NCBI GenBank assembly: GCA_004552195.1
Contig: SFPC01000077.1
Location: 1 to 8,662, forward strand
DNA from: Bacteroidales bacterium
GTDB taxonomy: Bacteria > Bacteroidota > Bacteroidia > Bacteroidales > Bacteroidaceae
Length of the DNA: 8,662 nt
Direction of reading: 5' to 3'
The notes beneath the pieces were generated by a model that was given only the letters and a program-made list of their open reading frames with translations, searched no databases and was not told where the DNA came from. Of this stretch, positions 5,708 to 8,662 are shown in pieces. Made by a program: the position numbers and the translations under genes. Positions within the stretch are counted from its first letter, which is position 1. The number at the start of each line of letters is the position of its first letter.

Positions 5708-8548
5708 TCAGCCCTTCACCACAATGTTGACAATGCGGCCGGGCACCACGATGACCTTGACCACCTGTTTTCCCTCCAAGTACTTCTGTGCCTGGGGAGA
5801 GGCCAGTGTGGCGGCCTCGATGTCGGCCTTGGAGGCGTCGGCGGCGAAGTCGAGGGTGAAGCGCGTCTTTCCATTGAAGGAAACGGAGAGCGTGACGGTA
5901 TCCTCCTTGAGGTATTGCTCGTCAAAGACGGGCCAAGGTGCGTCGCACACGGTTCCTTCGTGACCCAAGGCGTGCCAGAGTTCCTCGGCAATGTGCGGGG
6001 CGAAGGGAGCCAGGAGGATAACCAACGGTTCGAGCACCGCGCGGCTCGCGCACTTCTGCTGCGCCAACTCGCCCACGGCAATCATGAAGGCGGGCACGGC
6101 TGTGTTGTAGGAGAACTCCTCTATGTCGTCCGTCACCTTGCGGATGAGTTTGTGGAGCGTTTTGAGGTTTTCCTTGGCCGGCGCCTCGTCAGTAACGGCC
6201 CAGTCGCCGTTTTTGGGATAGAAGAGTGCCCACGCCTTGCGCAGGAAGCGGAAGCAGCCATCGATGCCGTTGCTGTCCCAGGGCTTACTTTGGTTGATGG
6301 GACCGAGGAACATTTCGTACAGGCGCAGGGTGTCGGCTCCGTACTTTTCGACAATCATGTCGGGGTTGACCACGTTGTACATCGACTTGCTCATCTTTTC
6401 GATGGCCCAGCCACAGATGTACTCGCCGTTCTCCAACACAAATTCGGCATCGGCATATTCGGGTCGCCATGCCTTGAAGGCTTCGAGGTCGAGGCGGTCG
6501 TTCTGCACGATGTTGACGTCGACGTGAAGCGGGGTGACGTCATATTGGTCCTTCAGCCCGAGGCTGACGAAGGTGTTGGTGTTCTTGATGCGGTACACGA
6601 AGTTGGAACGTCCCTGAATCATGCCTTGATTCACGAGCTTCTGGAAGGGCTCTTCCTTGCAGGCCACGCCGAGGTCGAAGAGGAACTTGTTCCAGAAGCG
6701 GGAGTAGATAAGGTGTCCCGTGGCGTGCTCCGAACCGCCGATGTAGAGGTCCACTTGCTGCCAGTAGGCGTTGGCTTCACTGCTCACCAGGGCCTGGTCG
6801 TTGTGGGGGTCCATATAGCGCAAATAGTAGGCGCTCGAACCGGCGAAACCGGGCATGGTGGAGAGTTCGAGGGGGAACACTTTCACGCCATCGATGTCGG
6901 CATTGTCGACCACGGTGCGTGTTTCTTCGTTCCACGCCCATCGTGTGGCGTTGCCCAAGGGAGGCTCGCCCGTTTCGGTGGGCAGGAACTTGGTTACCTC
7001 GGGCAGTTGCAGCGGCAGGCAGTCCTCGGGAATGAGATGGGGCTGTCCGTCTTTATAATATACGGGGAAGGGCTCTCCCCAGTAGCGTTGGCGGCTGAAG
7101 ATGGCGTCGCGCAGGCGGAAGTTCACCTTCACGCGGCCCAGGTTGTGCTCCGTGACAAATTTCTTGGTGGCGGCGATGGCCTCGGTAACGCTCAGGCCGT
7201 TCAGGCTGAAGCCGTGGAGTGCCTGTACGCCTTCGCGGGGGCTGTTCATCACCGTGCCTTCCTTGGCATCAAAACTCTCCTCGCTCACGTCGGCTCCTTC
7301 GATCAGGGGAATGACGGGCAGGTTGAAATGGCGTGCAAAGGCGTAGTCGCGCGAGTCGTGTGCGGGCACGGCCATGATGGCTCCTGTTCCGTAACCGGCG
7401 AGTACGTAGTCGGACACCCAGACGGGTATGGCATCGCCCGTGAAGGGGTTGATGGCATAGGAGCCTGTGAACACGCCCGTAACGCGCCGGTCGGCGATAC
7501 GCTCACGTTCGGTGCGTTTCTTGGTGGCTTCGAGATAGGCTTCCACCTCGGCGCGCTGAGCGTCGGTGGTCAGCTGAGCCACCAGTTCGCTTTCCGGCGC
7601 GAGAACCATGAAAGTCACGCCGAAAATAGTATCTGCGCGCGTGGTGAAGATGGTAAATTTCACATCGCTGTCCTTCACGGAAAACTCCATCTCGGTTCCT
7701 TCAGAGCGTCCAATCCAGTTGCGTTGCGTTTCCTTGAGTGAGTCCGTCCAGTCGATGTTTTCCAGTCCGTCGAGCAGGCGTTGCGCATAGGCCGACACGC
7801 GCAGACACCACTGTTTCATTTTCTTTTGCACCACGGGGTAGCCTCCGCGTTCGCTCACGCCGTCGACCACCTCGTCGTTGGCCAGCACGGTTCCGAGTTG
7901 CGGGCACCAGTTCACCATCGTTTCGCCCAGGTAAGCGATACGGTAGTTCATGAGCACCTGCAGCTGCTCTGTGCGCGTCATGGCGTTCCACTCCTCAGCC
8001 GTGAAGTGGAGTTCTTCGCTCTGAGCCACGTCCAGTCCTTCCGTACCCTTCTGCGCCAGCCTTTTCTCCAGGTGTTCGATGGGCTTGGCCTGTCCGCAGC
8101 GGTTGCAGTAGAAGGAGTTGAACATCCGGGCGAAGGCCCATTGCGTCCAGTGGTAGTATTTCGGGTCGCAGGTGCGCACCTCGCGTTGCCAGTCGAAGCA
8201 GAAACCTATCTTGTCCAGCTGTTCGCGGTAGCGGGCAATGTTCTGTTCGGTGGTAACGGCGGGATGCTGTCCCGTCTGTATGGCATATTGTTCGGCAGGC
8301 AAGCCATAGGCATCGTAACCCATAGGGTTGAGCACGTTAAATCCCTGCGAACGTTTGTAGCGTGCATAAATGTCAGAAGCGATGTAGCCGAGGGGGTGTC
8401 CCACGTGCAGTCCGGCTCCTGAGGGATAAGGGAACATATTCAGCACATAGAACTTTTTCTTGTCAGCATTGGGTTCTACGTGATAAGTTTGTTCGGCAGC
8501 CCATCGGGCTTGCCATTTCTTCTCGATTTCTCTAAAATTATATTCCAT
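5708..8548 (-). CDS. leuS: Leucyl-tRNA synthetase (LeuRS)
   Basis: This cytosolic class I enzyme charges tRNA-Leu with leucine and proofreads mischarged products. At 946 residues it is longer than typical bacterial LeuRS (about 800-880). Visible parts are [17 protein letters not shown] at 39-55 with the HIGH-type motif HVGH 48-51; the CP1 editing domain at about 285-430 with the Thr-rich FTTRADT at 301-307 and [15 protein letters not shown] at 387-401; RQRYWGEP 486-493; [16 protein letters not shown] 604-619; KMSKS at 718-722; the anticodon-binding helical domain at about 790-870; and a C-terminal tRNA-binding domain ending VNIVVKG-like (IVNIVVKG). Two insertions account for the extra length, at about 146-205 and 648-712; I associate both with Bacteroidota LeuRS from memory. 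The zinc cluster has only WCP at 214-216, and the second Cys pair is replaced by SERGG, as in many LeuRS. The frame is open to 8632 (GTG), but the ATG at 8548 is chosen: homology starts at [12 protein letters not shown] and the promoter lies at 8576-8605. Confidence 0.98.
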   Translation of the reverse strand: MEYNFREIEKKWQARWAAEQTYHVEPNADKKKFYVLNMFPYPSGAGLHVGHPLGYIASDIYARYKRSQGFNVLNPMGYDAYGLPAEQYAIQTGQHPAVTTEQNIARYREQLDKIGFCFDWQREVRTCDPKYYHWTQWAFARMFNSFYCNRCGQAKPIEHLEKRLAQKGTEGLDVAQSEELHFTAEEWNAMTRTEQLQVLMNYRIAYLGETMVNWCPQLGTVLANDEVVDGVSERGGYPVVQKKMKQWCLRVSAYAQRLLDGLENIDWTDSLKETQRNWIGRSEGTEMEFSVKDSDVKFTIFTTRADTIFGVTFMVLAPESELVAQLTTDAQRAEVEAYLEATKKRTERERIADRRVTGVFTGSYAINPFTGDAIPVWVSDYVLAGYGTGAIMAVPAHDSRDYAFARHFNLPVIPLIEGADVSEESFDAKEGTVMNSPREGVQALHGFSLNGLSVTEAIAATKKFVTEHNLGRVKVNFRLRDAIFSRQRYWGEPFPVYYKDGQPHLIPEDCLPLQLPEVTKFLPTETGEPPLGNATRWAWNEETRTVVDNADIDGVKVFPLELSTMPGFAGSSAYYLRYMDPHNDQALVSSEANAYWQQVDLYIGGSEHATGHLIYSRFWNKFLFDLGVACKEEPFQKLVNQGMIQGRSNFVYRIKNTNTFVSLGLKDQYDVTPLHVDVNIVQNDRLDLEAFKAWRPEYADAEFVLENGEYICGWAIEKMSKSMYNVVNPDMIVEKYGADTLRLYEMFLGPINQSKPWDSNGIDGCFRFLRKAWALFYPKNGDWAVTDEAPAKENLKTLHKLIRKVTDDIEEFSYNTAVPAFMIAVGELAQQKCASRAVLEPLVILLAPFAPHIAEELWHALGHEGTVCDAPWPVFDEQYLKEDTVTLSVSFNGKTRFTLDFAADASKADIEAATLASPQAQKYLEGKQVVKVIVVPGRIVNIVVKG

Positions 8549-8575
8549 GGAAGTGAAATTCTTGTTTTTCGCCGG

Positions 8576-8605
8576 CAAAAGTAGTGCAAGGCGAGCGCAA
8601 TGAAA
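8576..8605 (-). promoter_or_regulatory. Probable leuS promoter, Bacteroidota type
   Basis: On the minus strand TACTTTTG (complement of 8576-8583) fits the -7 consensus TAnnTTTG at every fixed position. The upstream element is imperfect: TTTC at the complement of 8602-8605, 18 bases away, instead of TTTG at 19-21. Transcription would start about 20 bases before the leuS ATG at 8548. The overlap of the upstream element with an inverted repeat could allow regulation. Confidence 0.6.
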
Positions 8606-8631
8606 AGAAAAAGCTTGGTTTTTTCTTTTCA
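8601..8631. repeat. A/T-rich inverted repeat overlapping the leuS promoter
   Basis: TGAAAAGAAAAA (8601-8612) is the perfect reverse complement of TTTTTCTTTTCA (8620-8631), giving a 12-bp stem with a 7-base loop. It overlaps the -33 region of the leuS promoter. It could be an operator or a weak terminator of a minus-strand gene beyond the right edge. Its symmetry gives it T runs on both strands, so direction cannot be told. A second perfect palindrome, CTTCGCGAAG, lies at 8651-8660. Confidence 0.5.
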
Positions 8632-8662
8632 CTGCCGAGCCGCAGCCTCACTTCGCGAAGCA

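Noticed and set aside
5915..7741. 608-codon plus-strand open frame opposite leuS
   Set aside because: It lies wholly antisense to leuS, whose motifs are intact, and its composition (Val/His/Glu/Gly-rich, no recognisable domain) is typical of a reverse-frame shadow in GC-rich coding DNA.
8629..8662. Possible C-terminal tail of an upstream minus-strand gene
   Set aside because: Two reading frames run into stops here (ending at 8648 and 8629), but about ten codons or fewer are visible and none can be assigned to a protein.

Overview
The window looks like a chromosomal segment from a Bacteroidota (Bacteroidales) bacterium, probably Prevotellaceae-like. The main reasons are two promoters of the Bacteroidota type (TTTG / TAnnTTTG), no Shine-Dalgarno sequence at properly spaced positions, a PorZ-type type IX secretion (T9SS) protein with a C-terminal sorting-like domain, and a leucyl-tRNA synthetase with the long insertions seen in this phylum. 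The genus is an inference from general protein character, not from a search.

All six supported genes lie on the minus strand, so transcription runs from right to left. The right end holds leuS (leucyl-tRNA synthetase, start at 8548) with its own promoter just upstream, overlapped by a 12-bp-stem inverted repeat at the window edge. After 61 bases comes yitT (membrane protein with a DUF2179 tail), which ends in a strong intrinsic terminator at 4641-4696. Next is a fucosyltransferase-like glycosyltransferase gene with a structured leader, followed closely by rdgB (nucleotide-pool sanitation) and then porZ (T9SS cell-surface component). These three have gaps of 21 and 52 bases and no visible terminator between them, so they may be one transcript. 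The left end holds a monocistronic HU gene with a textbook Bacteroidota promoter at 579-610, a leader of about 107 bases, and a perfect 10-bp hairpin terminator at 134-168. Bases 1-130 carry no gene that I can support. They hold a GT-rich, imperfectly repeated stretch and a small hairpin cut by the window edge.

Functionally the window is mostly housekeeping: translation (leuS), nucleotide hygiene (rdgB) and nucleoid structure (HU). It also holds one surface/secretion protein (PorZ) and one unassigned sugar transferase. The most interesting points are the glycosyltransferase between yitT and rdgB, upstream of porZ, and the competing RNA hairpins in its leader. I found no mobile element, CRISPR array, tRNA or rRNA, and no convincing new defence or biosynthetic system.
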